From positions 2,852,001-2,916,000 of the forward strand of contig NZ_FNSQ01000005.1 in assembly GCF_900105205.1 (NCBI RefSeq): DNA of 64,000 bases, given 5' to 3'. This DNA is from Microbacterium hydrocarbonoxydans (GTDB lineage: Bacteria > Actinomycetota > Actinomycetes > Actinomycetales > Microbacteriaceae). The position numbers were made by a program, and so were the translations under genes. The notes under the pieces were generated by a model. The model did no database searches. It had not been told where the DNA came from and saw only the letters and a list, made by a program, of their open reading frames with translations. This document shows, in pieces, positions 10,181-19,330 of this stretch (position 1 is its first letter; every line of letters starts with the position of its first letter).

Positions 10181-11638
10181 ATGACAACTGCCCCATCCCC
10201 CACCCGGTCCGAGGTCGAACCCACGAACGCTCTGGACCGCTTCTTCGAGATCAGCAAGCGCGGATCCACGATCGGCACCGAGATCCGAGGGGGCCTGGTG
10301 ACGTTCGTCACGATGGCCTACATCGTGATCCTCAACCCGATCATCCTGTCCGGCTCGGCCGACGTCGCCGGCAACACGCTGGACTTCAGCGCCGTCGGAG
10401 CCGCGACAGCGCTCACCGCCGGCGTGATGACGATCCTGTTCGGCCTCATCACTCGCCTGCCGTTCGGCTTCGCCGCCGGCCTCGGCATCAACGCCTTCGT
10501 CGCGTTCTCCGTCGTCGGCCAGGTCACCTGGCCAGAGGCGATGGCGCTCGTGATGATCAACGGTCTCGTGATCGTCCTCCTGGCGGCGACCGGTCTGCGC
10601 AAGATGATCTTCGACGCCGTCCCGTTCCAGCTCAAGATCGCGATCACGGTCGGCATCGGCCTGTTCATCGCCTTCATCGGCTTCGTCAACTCCGGCTTCG
10701 TCACGTCCACCGGCAGCGCGTCCCCTCCGGTGGGTCTCGGAGTCGGCGGATCGGTCGCCACCGTTCCGACCGTCCTGTTCATCGTGACGCTGATCCTCAC
10801 CGGCATCCTGGTCGCCCGCAAGGTCAAGGGCGGGCTCCTCATCGGCCTCGTCTCCGGCACGGTGCTCGCCGTGATCGTCGAGGCGATCTGGCACCTCGGT
10901 GCAGCATCCGACGACAACGCAGGGGGCTGGGGCCTCACGGTTCCGACCCTCACCGGTGCGCCGTTCGGTCTGCCCGATCTGAGCCTCATCGGCGCGGTCG
11001 ACTTCGGCTTCGACTTCAGCAAGGTCAGCCTGGTCGCGATCGTGATGATCGTCTTCACCCTGGTCTTCTCGAACTTCTTCGACGCCATGGGTACGATGAC
11101 CGGCCTCGCCAAGGAAGCCGATCTCGCGAACGAGAACGGCGACTTCCCCCGCATCAAGTCGGCGCTCGTCGTCGAGGGCGTCGGCGCGATCATCGGCGGT
11201 GGGACGTCATCATCGTCGAGCACGGTGTTCATCGAGTCCGGTGCCGGCATCGGCGAGGGCGCGCGCACCGGTTTCGCGAACCTCATCACGGGCGGCATGT
11301 TCCTGCTGGCGATGTTCCTCACCCCGCTCACCTCGATCGTCCCGACCGAGATCGCCGCGGCTGCCCTGGTTATCGTCGGCGCGATGATGATGGCGCAGAT
11401 CAAGTACATCGACCTGACCGAGTTCAGCGTCCTCCTGCCGGTGTTCCTGACCGTCACGGTGATGCCGCTGACCTACTCGATCGCTAACGGCATCGGCGCG
11501 GGCTTCGTCAGCTGGGTCCTCGTGCAGGCGTTCTCCGGCAAGGCGCGGAGGATCAGCCCGCTGCTGTGGATCGTGGCCGCAGGCTTCGTGATCTTCTTCG
11601 CCCGCGGGCCGATCGAAGCGCTCTTCGGCGTCGCCTGA
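10181..11638 (+). CDS. NCS2-family purine permease (AzgA-like)
   Basis: A 485-residue, about 14-helix proton symporter for adenine, guanine or hypoxanthine, placed in the cytoplasmic membrane. Hallmarks are GTEIRGGLVTFVTMAYIVILNP near residues 27-48, FAAGLGINAF, the FSNFFDAMGTMTGLAKEA segment and GAGIGEGARTG. I used ATG 10181, preceded by GCGGAGG, rather than the open frame extending back to 9971. A 10-base palindrome, ACGATATCGT, at 10152-10161 overlaps the likely -10 region. It sits in a purine neighbourhood with purN and purH, which supports a salvage role. Confidence 0.93.
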   Translation: MTTAPSPTRSEVEPTNALDRFFEISKRGSTIGTEIRGGLVTFVTMAYIVILNPIILSGSADVAGNTLDFSAVGAATALTAGVMTILFGLITRLPFGFAAGLGINAFVAFSVVGQVTWPEAMALVMINGLVIVLLAATGLRKMIFDAVPFQLKIAITVGIGLFIAFIGFVNSGFVTSTGSASPPVGLGVGGSVATVPTVLFIVTLILTGILVARKVKGGLLIGLVSGTVLAVIVEAIWHLGAASDDNAGGWGLTVPTLTGAPFGLPDLSLIGAVDFGFDFSKVSLVAIVMIVFTLVFSNFFDAMGTMTGLAKEADLANENGDFPRIKSALVVEGVGAIIGGGTSSSSSTVFIESGAGIGEGARTGFANLITGGMFLLAMFLTPLTSIVPTEIAAAALVIVGAMMMAQIKYIDLTEFSVLLPVFLTVTVMPLTYSIANGIGAGFVSWVLVQAFSGKARRISPLLWIVAAGFVIFFARGPIEALFGVA

Positions 11639-11655
11639 GCGAACGGATACGACAG

Positions 11656-11685
11656 GAGGGGCGGGTGCTGCGGCATCCGCCCCTC
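11656..11685 (+). terminator. Terminator after purine permease
   Basis: A 13-bp stem with one G-T wobble (arms 11656-11668 and 11673-11685, loop TGCG) follows the permease stop by 17 bases and is trailed by TCTTCG. Confidence 0.75.
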
Positions 11686-11729
11686 TCTTCGTCTGCACGC
11701 CCGACGGGCGAGATGCACCCGGGCATGAA

Positions 11730-11761
11730 AGAAGGCCCCGGAGTGGAGTCCAGGGCCTTCT
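11730..11761 (-). terminator. Terminator after sucD
   Basis: AGAAGGCCC (11730-11738) pairs with GGGCCTTCT (11753-11761). On the minus strand it follows the sucD stop and is trailed by TTTC. Confidence 0.7.
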
Positions 11762-11779
11762 CTTCGATTGTAGCTCAGG

Positions 11780-12682
11780 TCAGAGCGACTCGACGATCTC
11801 GCGCATCAGAGCGGCGGTCTCGGACGGCGTCTTGCCGACCTTGACCCCGGCGGCCTCGAGGGCCTCTTTCTTCGCCTGAGCGGTGCCGGCCGAGCCCGAC
11901 ACGATGGCGCCGGCGTGGCCCATGGTCTTGCCCTCCGGTGCCGTGAATCCCGCGACGTAGCCGACGACGGGCTTGGTGACGTGCGCCTTGATGTAGTCGG
12001 CCGCCCGCTCCTCGGCGTCGCCGCCGATCTCGCCGATCATGACGATCGCCTTGGTCTCGGGGTCGGCCTCGAACGCGGCGAGCGCGTCGATGTGGGTCGT
12101 GCCGATGACCGGGTCGCCGCCGATGCCGATGGCGGTCGAGAAGCCCAGGTCGCGCAGCTCGAACATCATCTGGTACGTCAGGGTGCCCGACTTCGACACG
12201 AGGCCGATCGGTCCCTTGCCGGTGATGTTCGCCGGCGTGATGCCGACGAGCGCCTCACCGGGGGTGATGATGCCGGGGCAGTTCGGCCCGATGATGCGGG
12301 TCGTGTTGCCCTTGCTCTGCGCGTAGGCCCACGCCTCGGCCGAGTCGCCCACGGGGACGCCCTCGGTGATGACCACGAGCAGCGGGATCTCGGCGTCGAT
12401 GGCCTCGATCATCGCGTCCTTCGTGAAGGCGCCGGGCACGAACGCGATCGACACGTCTGCGCCGGTCTCCTTCATGGCCTCGGCGACCGAGGCGAAGACG
12501 GGGAGCTCGACGGCGTTGCCGTCCTTGTCGGTGTGCGCGACCGTGGTGCCGGCCTTGCGGGCGTTCACTCCGCCGACGACCTGGGTGCCTGCCTTGAGCA
12601 TGAGCGCCGTGTGCTTGGTGCCCTCGCCGCCGGTGATGCCCTGGACGATGACCTTGGAGTCCTTGTTGAGGTAGATCGACAT
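11780..12682 (-). CDS. sucD: Succinate-CoA ligase, alpha subunit
   Basis: The 300-residue alpha subunit of the TCA-cycle enzyme that converts succinyl-CoA to succinate with nucleotide triphosphate formation. It carries the CoA-binding Rossmann half ([15 protein letters not shown] near the N-terminus), the [12 protein letters not shown] segment and the phospho-His loop [17 protein letters not shown]. Full family length. It starts 27 bases after sucC in the same operon. Confidence 0.98.
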   Translation of the reverse strand: MSIYLNKDSKVIVQGITGGEGTKHTALMLKAGTQVVGGVNARKAGTTVAHTDKDGNAVELPVFASVAEAMKETGADVSIAFVPGAFTKDAMIEAIDAEIPLLVVITEGVPVGDSAEAWAYAQSKGNTTRIIGPNCPGIITPGEALVGITPANITGKGPIGLVSKSGTLTYQMMFELRDLGFSTAIGIGGDPVIGTTHIDALAAFEADPETKAIVMIGEIGGDAEERAADYIKAHVTKPVVGYVAGFTAPEGKTMGHAGAIVSGSAGTAQAKKEALEAAGVKVGKTPSETAALMREIVESL

Positions 12683-12709
12683 TTCTCTAGTCCTTGTGTC
12701 TCTCTGCGA

Positions 12710-13876
12710 TCAGGCGTTGGCGAGTTCGGCGGCCTTGTCGGCGCCCTCGTCCATGGTGCTGGCGAGCGTGACGAGCGGGTGCGCGTACTCGGCGAGGATC
12801 GCGCGACCCTCGTCGACGCGGTTGCCGTCGAGGCGCACGACGAGCGGCTTGGAGGCCGTGCTGCCGAGGGTCTCGAGGGCGCCCTTGATGCCGTTGGCGA
12901 CGGCGTCGCACGCCGTGATGCCGCCGAAGACGTTGACGAAGACGCTCTTGACCTGCGGGTCGCCCAGGATGACGTCGAGGCCGGCTGCCATGACCTCGGC
13001 CGAGGCTCCACCGCCGATGTCGAGGAAGTTCGCGGGCTTGACGCCGGCGTGCTTCTCCCCGGCGTAGGCGACGACGTCGAGGGTCGACATGACGAGTCCT
13101 GCACCGTTTCCGATGATGCCGACCTCGCCGTCGAGCTTGACGTAGTTCAGGCCGCTCTTCTTGGCCTTGGCCTCGAGCGGGTCTGCGGCGTCCTTGTCCT
13201 CGAGCGCCTCGTGCTCGGGGTGACGGATCTCCGAGGCGTTGTCGTCGAGGGTGACCTTGCCGTCGAGCGCGATGATGTCGCCCTCTTCGGTGCGCACCAG
13301 CGGGTTGACCTCGACGAGCGTCGCGTCCTCGCCCTTGTAGACCTCGAAGAGCTTGACGAAGACGTCGGCGACCTTCTCGACCAGGTCTTCGGGGAAGCGC
13401 GCTGCGCGAGCGATCTCGACGGCCTTGTCCTTGTCGATGCCCGTGAGCGGGTTGACCTCGACGCGGGCGAGAGCCTCGGGGCGCTCGACCGCGAGCTCCT
13501 CGATCTCCATGCCGCCCTCGACCGAGCAGAGGCTCAGGTACGAGCGGTTGGCGCGGTCCAGCAGCACGGAGAAGTAGAACTCCTCGGCGATGCGCGCACC
13601 CTGGGCGACCATGACGCGCTTGACGACGTGGCCCTTGATGTCGAGGCCGAGGATGGCCTTGGCGGCCTCGTACGCCTCGTCGGGAGTCTTCGCGACCTTG
13701 ACGCCACCCGCCTTGCCGCGTCCACCGGTCTTGACCTGGGCCTTGACGACGACGACTCCGCCGATCTTCTCCGCGGCTGCCTTCACCTCCTCAGGGGTGT
13801 CGGCGACGATGCCGGCGAGGACCGGCACTCCGTACTTCTCGAAAACGTCTCGTGCCTGGTACTCGTACAGATCCAC
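12710..13876 (-). CDS. sucC: Succinate-CoA ligase, beta subunit
   Basis: The 388-residue ATP-grasp beta subunit of succinyl-CoA synthetase. It starts with the typical [19 protein letters not shown] (GTG codon, AAGGA before it), has [19 protein letters not shown] in the ATP-grasp domain, [12 protein letters not shown] for metal binding and [15 protein letters not shown] in the ligase domain. sucD follows 27 bases later. The 152 bases upstream are shared with the divergent tetR gene and hold a TAGGCT box. Confidence 0.98.
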   Translation of the reverse strand: MDLYEYQARDVFEKYGVPVLAGIVADTPEEVKAAAEKIGGVVVVKAQVKTGGRGKAGGVKVAKTPDEAYEAAKAILGLDIKGHVVKRVMVAQGARIAEEFYFSVLLDRANRSYLSLCSVEGGMEIEELAVERPEALARVEVNPLTGIDKDKAVEIARAARFPEDLVEKVADVFVKLFEVYKGEDATLVEVNPLVRTEEGDIIALDGKVTLDDNASEIRHPEHEALEDKDAADPLEAKAKKSGLNYVKLDGEVGIIGNGAGLVMSTLDVVAYAGEKHAGVKPANFLDIGGGASAEVMAAGLDVILGDPQVKSVFVNVFGGITACDAVANGIKGALETLGSTASKPLVVRLDGNRVDEGRAILAEYAHPLVTLASTMDEGADKAAELANA

Positions 13877-14028
13877 TGTGGTTCCTTCACTGGGCTGCTG
13901 TCTGGTAATTCTCTCGATGTCGAGACATCGACCAGTCCCCCAGCCTACTACCCCGATCTGGACGCACCTGAGCGTCGCGGAACGTCAGACACCGTGGCGC
14001 TCGGGCCGCGAGGTCCTAGGCTTTCGCT

Positions 14029-14691
14029 ATGCGAGACTTCCCCGATTCGCGCGACGCCGTCGTCGCCGCCGCCCTCGAGCTCTTCCAGGCCCAGGGATTC
14101 GATCAGACCTCCGTCGAGCAGATCGCCAAGGCCGCAGGGGTCTCCCGGTCCACGTTCTTCCGTCAGTTCGGCGGCAAGGAGGACGTCGTCTTCGCCGATC
14201 ACGAGCTGCTCCTCGACCGCCTCCGCGAGTTCCTCTCCGAGGGACACGAAGATCCGTGGGGCGCCGTGTGCGCGGCATCCGAGTCCGTGTTCGCGCATTT
14301 CGCGCACGACCCGGAGCTCGCCCGCCGTCGGTACCAGATCGTCCGTCAGGTGCCGGTGCTGCGCGAACGCGAGATCATCACGGTGTTCCGGTACGAGCGG
14401 CTGTTCGACGAGTACCTGCGCAGCGCGCTGCCCGGGGTGGATCCGCTGGATGCCGTCGGCTTCGCGGCGCTCGTGACGGCGGTGCACAACCACGTGCTGC
14501 GCCAGTTGCTCCGCGGACGCAAGAAGGTGCCGCTGTCGACGCTGCAGTCGGCACTGAACGATGTGCGCCGGCGCTACGGTGTGCCGGCGGATGCTGCGAC
14601 CGACGAGCCGGACGACGTGGTGGTCGCGGTGTTCCCCCGGTCGATGCCGATCGCCGAGGTGACGAGAAGACTGCGCTCCCAGCTCGACTGA
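14029..14691 (+). CDS. TetR-family transcriptional regulator
   Basis: A 220-residue regulator with an N-terminal TetR DNA-binding domain (residues about 8-55; FDQTSVEQIAKAAGVSRSTF is the recognition helix-turn-helix) and an all-helical ligand domain. TAGGCT (14017-14022) ends 6 bases before ATG with no Shine-Dalgarno, so the gene looks leaderless. The acyl-CoA dehydrogenase begins 78 bases downstream, behind an imperfect palindrome that overlaps its -10 box. Control of that gene by an acyl-CoA ligand is an inference from the family and the position. Confidence 0.9.
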   Translation: MRDFPDSRDAVVAAALELFQAQGFDQTSVEQIAKAAGVSRSTFFRQFGGKEDVVFADHELLLDRLREFLSEGHEDPWGAVCAASESVFAHFAHDPELARRRYQIVRQVPVLREREIITVFRYERLFDEYLRSALPGVDPLDAVGFAALVTAVHNHVLRQLLRGRKKVPLSTLQSALNDVRRRYGVPADAATDEPDDVVVAVFPRSMPIAEVTRRLRSQLD

Positions 14692-14724
14692 GCCGCGCCG
14701 TCCGCGAGCGGCGGGGTCGTGGAA

Positions 14725-14751
14725 CCGAGTTTCAACGCGTACGATACTTGG
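14725..14751 (+). promoter_or_regulatory. Candidate TetR operator over acyl-CoA dehydrogenase promoter
   Basis: Outer arms CCGAGTTTC and GATACTTGG match each other as reverse complements at 7 of 9 positions, around a 9-base centre containing ACGCGT. The -10 candidate TACGAT (14740-14745) lies inside, so binding would block transcription. Confidence 0.4.
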
Positions 14752-14769
14752 TGCCACGAAGGAGTCACC

Positions 14770-16005
14770 ATGAGCACCGCAGCCTCCCCCTTCCCCGGCG
14801 AGCGCGTCTCGTCGTACGACATCACCGGACGCCAGGACAGCGACTACTACGCCGTCTTCGCCGACATCCCCGAGGCCGACCGCGCCGCCTGGGATCGAGC
14901 GAAGGCATACATCGACGAGGTCGGGGCGCAGATGGCCGACGCGTGGGACCGTGCCGAGTACCCGCTGGACGCCGCTCGCCGCATGGGCGAGATGGACCTC
15001 GTGGTCGACGGCATCGAGCATCCGTCCCTCACGCGCCTCTCCCCTCTCGCCGCGGGGCTGGTGAACATGGAGATCTCGCGAGGCGACGGGTCGCTCGGCA
15101 CCGTGCTCGCCGTGCAGGGCGGCCTGGCGCTGCGCACCCTGGCCCTCTTCGGCTCGCCGGAGCAGCAGGAGAAGTGGCTCACGGCGCTCGCTGACGGCTC
15201 GGTCTTCGGGTCGTTCGCGCTGACCGAGCCCGATCACGGCTCGGACTCCGTGTCCCTGGAGACGGTGGCGCGCCGCGACGGCGACCACTGGGTGCTCCGC
15301 GGCACCAAGAAGTGGATCGGCAACGGCGCATCGGGCGGCATCACGTTCGTCTGGGCGCGCGTCGACGATGAGACGGCTCCGGAGCACGGTGCCGTCCGCT
15401 GCTTCCTCGTCGAGCAGGAGACCCCCGGCTACACCGGCACCCCGATCCGCGGCAAGGCATCGCTGCGCGCGATCCACCAGGCGCACATCGTGCTCGACGA
15501 CGTCCGCGTGCCCCTCGATGCGGTCCTGCCGGGCACGCACAGTTTCAAGGACGCCTCGGTCGTGCTCTACGCCACGCGCTCGGGCGTCGCCTGGTCGGCA
15601 CTCGGTCACGCGACCGCCTGCTACGAGGCGGCCCTGGCGTATTCGAAGCAGCGCATCCAGTTCGGCAAGCCGCTCGCGAAGTTCCAGATGGTGCAGGAGC
15701 GACTCACGCACATGCTCGAGGACCTCACCGCGATGCAGCTCTACTGCCGCCGCCTCGCCGACCTCGAGACCGCGGGCGAGCTGCGTCCGACGCAGGCCTC
15801 ACTGGCGAAGTTCCACAACACCCGAGCGGCGCGGCGGGTGGCCTCCATCGCCCGCGACCTGCTCGGCGGCAACGGCATCCTGCTCGAGAACGGCGTGATG
15901 CAGCACATGGCCGACATCGAGGCGATCCACACCTACGAGGGCACCGAGAGCGTGCAGGCGCTGCTGCTCGGGCGTGACATCACCGGGATGAGCGCCTTCG
16001 CCTGA
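14770..16005 (+). CDS. Acyl-CoA dehydrogenase (glutaryl-CoA dehydrogenase-like)
   Basis: A 411-residue FAD-dependent dehydrogenase. It has the FAD-contact segments FALTEPDHGSD and KKWIGNGASGG, the mid-domain QRIQFGKPLAKFQMVQERLT, and the C-terminal LGGNGI and IHTYEGTESVQ motifs; the Glu of TYEGTE is the expected catalytic base. Overall layout resembles the glutaryl-CoA dehydrogenase branch, but the substrate cannot be fixed from sequence. ATG 14770 was chosen because AAGGAG precedes it; the open frame reaches back to 14719. Probably regulated by the adjacent TetR protein. Confidence 0.93.
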   Translation: MSTAASPFPGERVSSYDITGRQDSDYYAVFADIPEADRAAWDRAKAYIDEVGAQMADAWDRAEYPLDAARRMGEMDLVVDGIEHPSLTRLSPLAAGLVNMEISRGDGSLGTVLAVQGGLALRTLALFGSPEQQEKWLTALADGSVFGSFALTEPDHGSDSVSLETVARRDGDHWVLRGTKKWIGNGASGGITFVWARVDDETAPEHGAVRCFLVEQETPGYTGTPIRGKASLRAIHQAHIVLDDVRVPLDAVLPGTHSFKDASVVLYATRSGVAWSALGHATACYEAALAYSKQRIQFGKPLAKFQMVQERLTHMLEDLTAMQLYCRRLADLETAGELRPTQASLAKFHNTRAARRVASIARDLLGGNGILLENGVMQHMADIEAIHTYEGTESVQALLLGRDITGMSAFA

Positions 16006-16020
16006 CACGACTCTCGGCGA

Positions 16021-16120
16021 CCGGTCACGACTGTCCCAGACCGGTCACGACTGTCCCAGACCGGTCACGACTGTCCCGGACCGGTCACGACTGTCCCAGA
16101 CCGGTCACGACTGTCCCGAA
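16021..16120. repeat. Five-copy 20-base tandem repeat
   Basis: CCGGTCACGACTGTCCCAGA repeats with an exact 20-base period from 16021, five times, with A/G variation near the end of the unit and a degenerate copy before it (16005-16020). The last copy runs straight into the left arm of the hairpin element at 16111. There are no spacers, so it is not CRISPR. Confidence 0.9.
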
Positions 16121-16199
16121 TCGCACACAATGCCACGGAGGGCACACCAGTCCGGCCCGTTCGTGTGCTGTGCGGGGAATCCTGTGCAGATCGGGACAG
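16111..16199. repeat. 89-base hairpin repeat element, copy A
   Basis: Left arm CTGTCCCGAATCGCACA and right arm TGTGCAGATCGGGACAG are near-perfect reverse complements about 55 bases apart, with inner CACAC/GTGTG matches. A copy with the same arms and nearly the same length occurs at 62181-62268. Confidence 0.65.
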
Positions 16200-16209
16200 C
16201 AGGCAGAGC

Positions 16210-16695
16210 TCAGTCGCAGCCGCAGCCGCCGGACGGCGTCTTCAGCATGAAGCAGACGTCGCACACGCCATAGTCCCGCTCGACCGGCTTCGGCGTACGT
16301 GCGACCTTCGGCGCCGCGGCGACACGGGGTGTCGTCGAGCGCTTCGCCTTCACCGGCGCGATCGGACGGAACTCGCTCGGATGCGTCACGTAGAAGTACG
16401 GAGCGCGTCCTTCGCTGGGCTGCAGGCGCAGAGGCGTGGAGCCGATCACGACCGCCTCGTCCTCCGTGAAGCCGTTCGTGTAGGTCTTGCCGATGTGCAG
16501 CGGAGCACCGGCGCCGCGGCGGATCGCCTCGATGTAGCGGCCGCGGTCGATGTACGAGGAGATGCCGACGGCATCCGTGATCGCCGTGATGAACTCGTGG
16601 TTCTCGACGGCGATGCGGTGCGCGCGGAGCGCCTCGGTGAGGGTGCGGTAGGGACGGGAGGTTCCGGTGGGGGTAGGGCCCTGGACTTCATTCAT
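16210..16695 (-). CDS. Hypothetical protein with Cys-rich C-terminus
   Basis: A 161-residue soluble protein I do not recognise. Residues 15-110 look like a compact globular domain (RTLTEALRAHRIAVENHEF, then SYIDRGRYIEAIRRG and APYFYVTHPSEFRPI). A basic, Pro/Ala-rich linker follows, then a tail with five cysteines, CDVCFMLKTPSGGCGCD, suited to metal binding. ATG 16695 has GAAGAG before it. Codon use matches the neighbours, so it is probably real. It is convergent with the repeat cluster and divergent from the CrtI-like gene. Confidence 0.75.
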   Translation of the reverse strand: MNEVQGPTPTGTSRPYRTLTEALRAHRIAVENHEFITAITDAVGISSYIDRGRYIEAIRRGAGAPLHIGKTYTNGFTEDEAVVIGSTPLRLQPSEGRAPYFYVTHPSEFRPIAPVKAKRSTTPRVAAAPKVARTPKPVERDYGVCDVCFMLKTPSGGCGCD

Positions 16696-16736
16696 CTCTT
16701 CAAGGATCTCACGCCCGGACGTGGAAGACTGGCCGT

Positions 16737-18188
16737 ATGGCTCGCGCGACGATCATCGGCTCAGGACCGAACGGCCTCGCGGCGGCGGTGGCACTGGCCC
16801 GCTCCGGGTACGAGGTGCGCGTCCTGGAGGCATCCGACACGATCGGCGGCGGCGTCCGCACCGCCGAGAACACCCTCCCCGGGTTCCTCCACGACATCTG
16901 CGCCGCCGTGCATCCGGCCGCGCTCTCGTCGCCGTTCTTCCAGGCTTTCGGGCTCGCGGAGCGGATCGAGTGGATCCTCCCCGAGATCTCCTACGCCCAC
17001 CCGCTCGACGGCGGACGCGCAGGGATCGCCTGGCGCGACATCGAGCGCACCGCCGCGGGACTCGGTGTCGACGAACGCGCCTGGCTCGCACTGCTCCGCC
17101 CGCTCAGCAGCCACGTCGAGGGCGTCGTCGACTTCACCGGCAACCAGATGCTCCGGATCCCGCGCGACCCGCTCACGGCGCTCCGCTTCGCACTGCGGAT
17201 GCTGGATCAGGGCACACCGCTCGCCCGCCGCTCGCTGCGCACCGACGAGGCCGCCGGCCTGATGTCGGGGGTGCTCGCGCACGCGAACACCCCGATGCCC
17301 TCGCTCGCCGGTGCGGCCGCCGGGCTGCTGCTCGCGGCCCAGGCCCACGCGGGCGGCTGGATGTACCCGCGCGGCGGAGCGCAGCGCATCGCCGACAGCA
17401 TGGTCGCGGACATCGAGGCGCACGGCGGGACCGTCGAATCCGGCGCGCACGTCACGGACCTCGGCACACTGGACTGGGGCGACCCCGCCCGTGGCGACCT
17501 GCTGCTGCTGAACACCTCACCCCGCCTCACGCTCACCCACCCCGACATCCCCGCCGGATACGCGAGGGCGATCAGCGGATACCGCTACGGCCCCGCCGCC
17601 GCGAAGGTCGACTTCGCCCTCGACGGGCCGATCCCCTGGGCGAACGCCGACGTGGCACAGGCGCCCACCGTGCACGTCGGGGGCTCGGCCGCCGAGGTCT
17701 GGGAGAGCGAGAACGCCGTGGCCAGGGGACGGATCAGCGACCGACCGTACGTCCTGACCGTGCAGCCGTCGGTCTTCGACCCCACCAGGGCTCCGGAGGG
17801 CAAGGCGGTCCTCTGGACGTACATCCACGTGCCGCAGAACTCCGACCTCGACGCCACCGAGCTGATCACCCGCCAGGTCGAGAGGTTCGCGCCGGGCTTC
17901 CGCGACCTGATCCTCGCGCACCACTCGGTGCCCGCCTCACATCGCGAGGCGATCAACCCGTCCGAGATCGGCGGCGACATCCTGGGCGGCGCCTTCACGA
18001 TCCCGCAGGCGCTGCGTCGGCCCGTGCTCGGCACCGCCCCGTGGCGCACCCCGATGCGCGGCGTCTACCTCGCCTCCGCCTCGACGCCTCCCGGTCCCGG
18101 CGTCAACGGCATGGCCGGTTGGCACGCCGCGCGCACCGCCCTGAAGGATGCCGGAAGACCCGCCTCCCTCGGCGATCTCTTCGGCTGA
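16737..18188 (+). CDS. CrtI-like NAD(P)/FAD-dependent oxidoreductase
   Basis: A 483-residue flavoprotein of the phytoene desaturase-like amine oxidase family. The N-terminus has the dinucleotide fold GSGPNGLAAAVALARSGYEV followed by the Glu of LEAS, and the C-terminus has the FAD-closing segment GVYLASASTPPGPGVNGMAGWHAA. No other carotenoid genes are nearby, so a carotenoid substrate is not supported. The ligase gene follows after 95 bases in the same direction. Confidence 0.85.
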   Translation: MARATIIGSGPNGLAAAVALARSGYEVRVLEASDTIGGGVRTAENTLPGFLHDICAAVHPAALSSPFFQAFGLAERIEWILPEISYAHPLDGGRAGIAWRDIERTAAGLGVDERAWLALLRPLSSHVEGVVDFTGNQMLRIPRDPLTALRFALRMLDQGTPLARRSLRTDEAAGLMSGVLAHANTPMPSLAGAAAGLLLAAQAHAGGWMYPRGGAQRIADSMVADIEAHGGTVESGAHVTDLGTLDWGDPARGDLLLLNTSPRLTLTHPDIPAGYARAISGYRYGPAAAKVDFALDGPIPWANADVAQAPTVHVGGSAAEVWESENAVARGRISDRPYVLTVQPSVFDPTRAPEGKAVLWTYIHVPQNSDLDATELITRQVERFAPGFRDLILAHHSVPASHREAINPSEIGGDILGGAFTIPQALRRPVLGTAPWRTPMRGVYLASASTPPGPGVNGMAGWHAARTALKDAGRPASLGDLFG

Positions 18189-18283
18189 CTGCTTCCCCGC
18201 ACGCAGTTCAGCCTGCGCCGCTGCAGACGGATGCGGCCGAACTGGCCCTTCTGCGTCGGCCGAACCCCGGCCAGGATGGATCC

Positions 18284-19327
18284 ATGCGCTACGAGATCCC
18301 CGCCCCGATGCTGGCGAAGGCGGCAGCATCCGTCCCCGACCCCGCGAAGACCGCCGGCGGACTCCTCTTCGAGCCGAAGTGGGACGGCTTCCGCGGTCTG
18401 ATCGCCTGGGACGGGGAGGACGTCGAGATCGGCTCCCGCGGCGCGAAGCCCCTCACCCGCTACTTCCCCGAGCTGGTCGAAGCGATCCCGCGGCTGCTCC
18501 CCGGCCCCTGCCTCCTCGACGGCGAGATCGTCGTCGCCACCGGGCCGGACGGCGCGCAGCGACTGGACTGGGAGGCGCTCAGCCAGCGCATCCATCCCGC
18601 CGCGTCCCGGGTGAACAGGCTCGCCGTCGAGACGCCCGCGATGTTCATCGCCTTCGATCTGCTCGCCCTCGGCGACGAGGACCTGCAGGACACGCCGTTC
18701 GCCGAGCGGCGCGCCAGGCTCGAGACGCTGATGTCCTCGGTCGAGCATCCGCTGCACATCACCCGCACCACCCGCGATCGCGACGCCGCCGTGCGCTGGC
18801 TCGCCGAATTCGAGGGCGCGGGGCTCGACGGCGTGGTCGCGAAGCCCCTCGATCAGCCCTACGCGCCGGGCAAGCGCACGCTGGTGAAGATCAAGCACGC
18901 CCGCACCGCCGATGTCGTCGCGCTGGGATATCGCGTGCACAAGTCGGGCTCCGGCGTGGGCTCGTTGCTGGTCGGGCTGTACGACGCGGACGGCACTCTG
19001 CGCCAGGTCGGCGGCGTCGCCGCGTGGAGCGACGTGCGTCGCCGGCAGCTCGTCGAGGAGCTGGAGCCGCTGGTCGAACGCGACGACGCGGGCGACGCCG
19101 TCACGGGCGAAGGCGAACGCTCGCGGTTCAGCGGATCGAAGGACGTGTCGTTCGTGCGGCTGCGCCCCGAGCTCGTGCTCGAAGTCCGCTACGACCAGCT
19201 CGAAGGCGCCCGCTTTCGGCACACCGTGCAGTTCGAGCGCTGGCGCCCGGACCGGGACGCCCGCTCCTGCACCTACGACCAGCTCGACACGGTCGCCGGG
19301 TACGACCTCGCCGACGTGATCGGCTGA
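18284..19327 (+). CDS. ATP-dependent DNA ligase (LigC-type)
   Basis: A 347-residue two-domain ATP-dependent ligase. The adenylation motif EPKWDGFRG puts the nucleophilic Lys at residue 32. Further ligase motifs are SRGAKPLTRYFPE, LLDGEIV, FIAFDLL, DGVVAKP and VKIKHARTADVV, with an OB-fold at the C-terminus. It matches mycobacterial LigC-like enzymes used in end joining or gap repair. It is convergent with, and only 3 bases from, the LigD-polymerase-like gene. ATG 18284 is the first start in front of the conserved region; the longer frame from 16667 is a shadow of the CrtI-like gene. Confidence 0.92.
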   Translation: MRYEIPAPMLAKAAASVPDPAKTAGGLLFEPKWDGFRGLIAWDGEDVEIGSRGAKPLTRYFPELVEAIPRLLPGPCLLDGEIVVATGPDGAQRLDWEALSQRIHPAASRVNRLAVETPAMFIAFDLLALGDEDLQDTPFAERRARLETLMSSVEHPLHITRTTRDRDAAVRWLAEFEGAGLDGVVAKPLDQPYAPGKRTLVKIKHARTADVVALGYRVHKSGSGVGSLLVGLYDADGTLRQVGGVAAWSDVRRRQLVEELEPLVERDDAGDAVTGEGERSRFSGSKDVSFVRLRPELVLEVRYDQLEGARFRHTVQFERWRPDRDARSCTYDQLDTVAGYDLADVIG

Positions 19328-19330
19328 GCG

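Noticed and set aside
8830..11487. 885-codon plus-strand frame over DUF6350 and the purine permease
   Set aside because: It crosses a real gene on each strand in the wrong frame and is Arg/Asp/His-rich low complexity.
16021..16120. CRISPR array
   Set aside because: The 20-base units abut one another with no spacers and no cas gene is near.
16667..18283. 5' extension of the DNA ligase frame
   Set aside because: The extension overlaps the CrtI-like gene in another frame and has the composition of a shadow; the ligase domain starts at ATG 18284.
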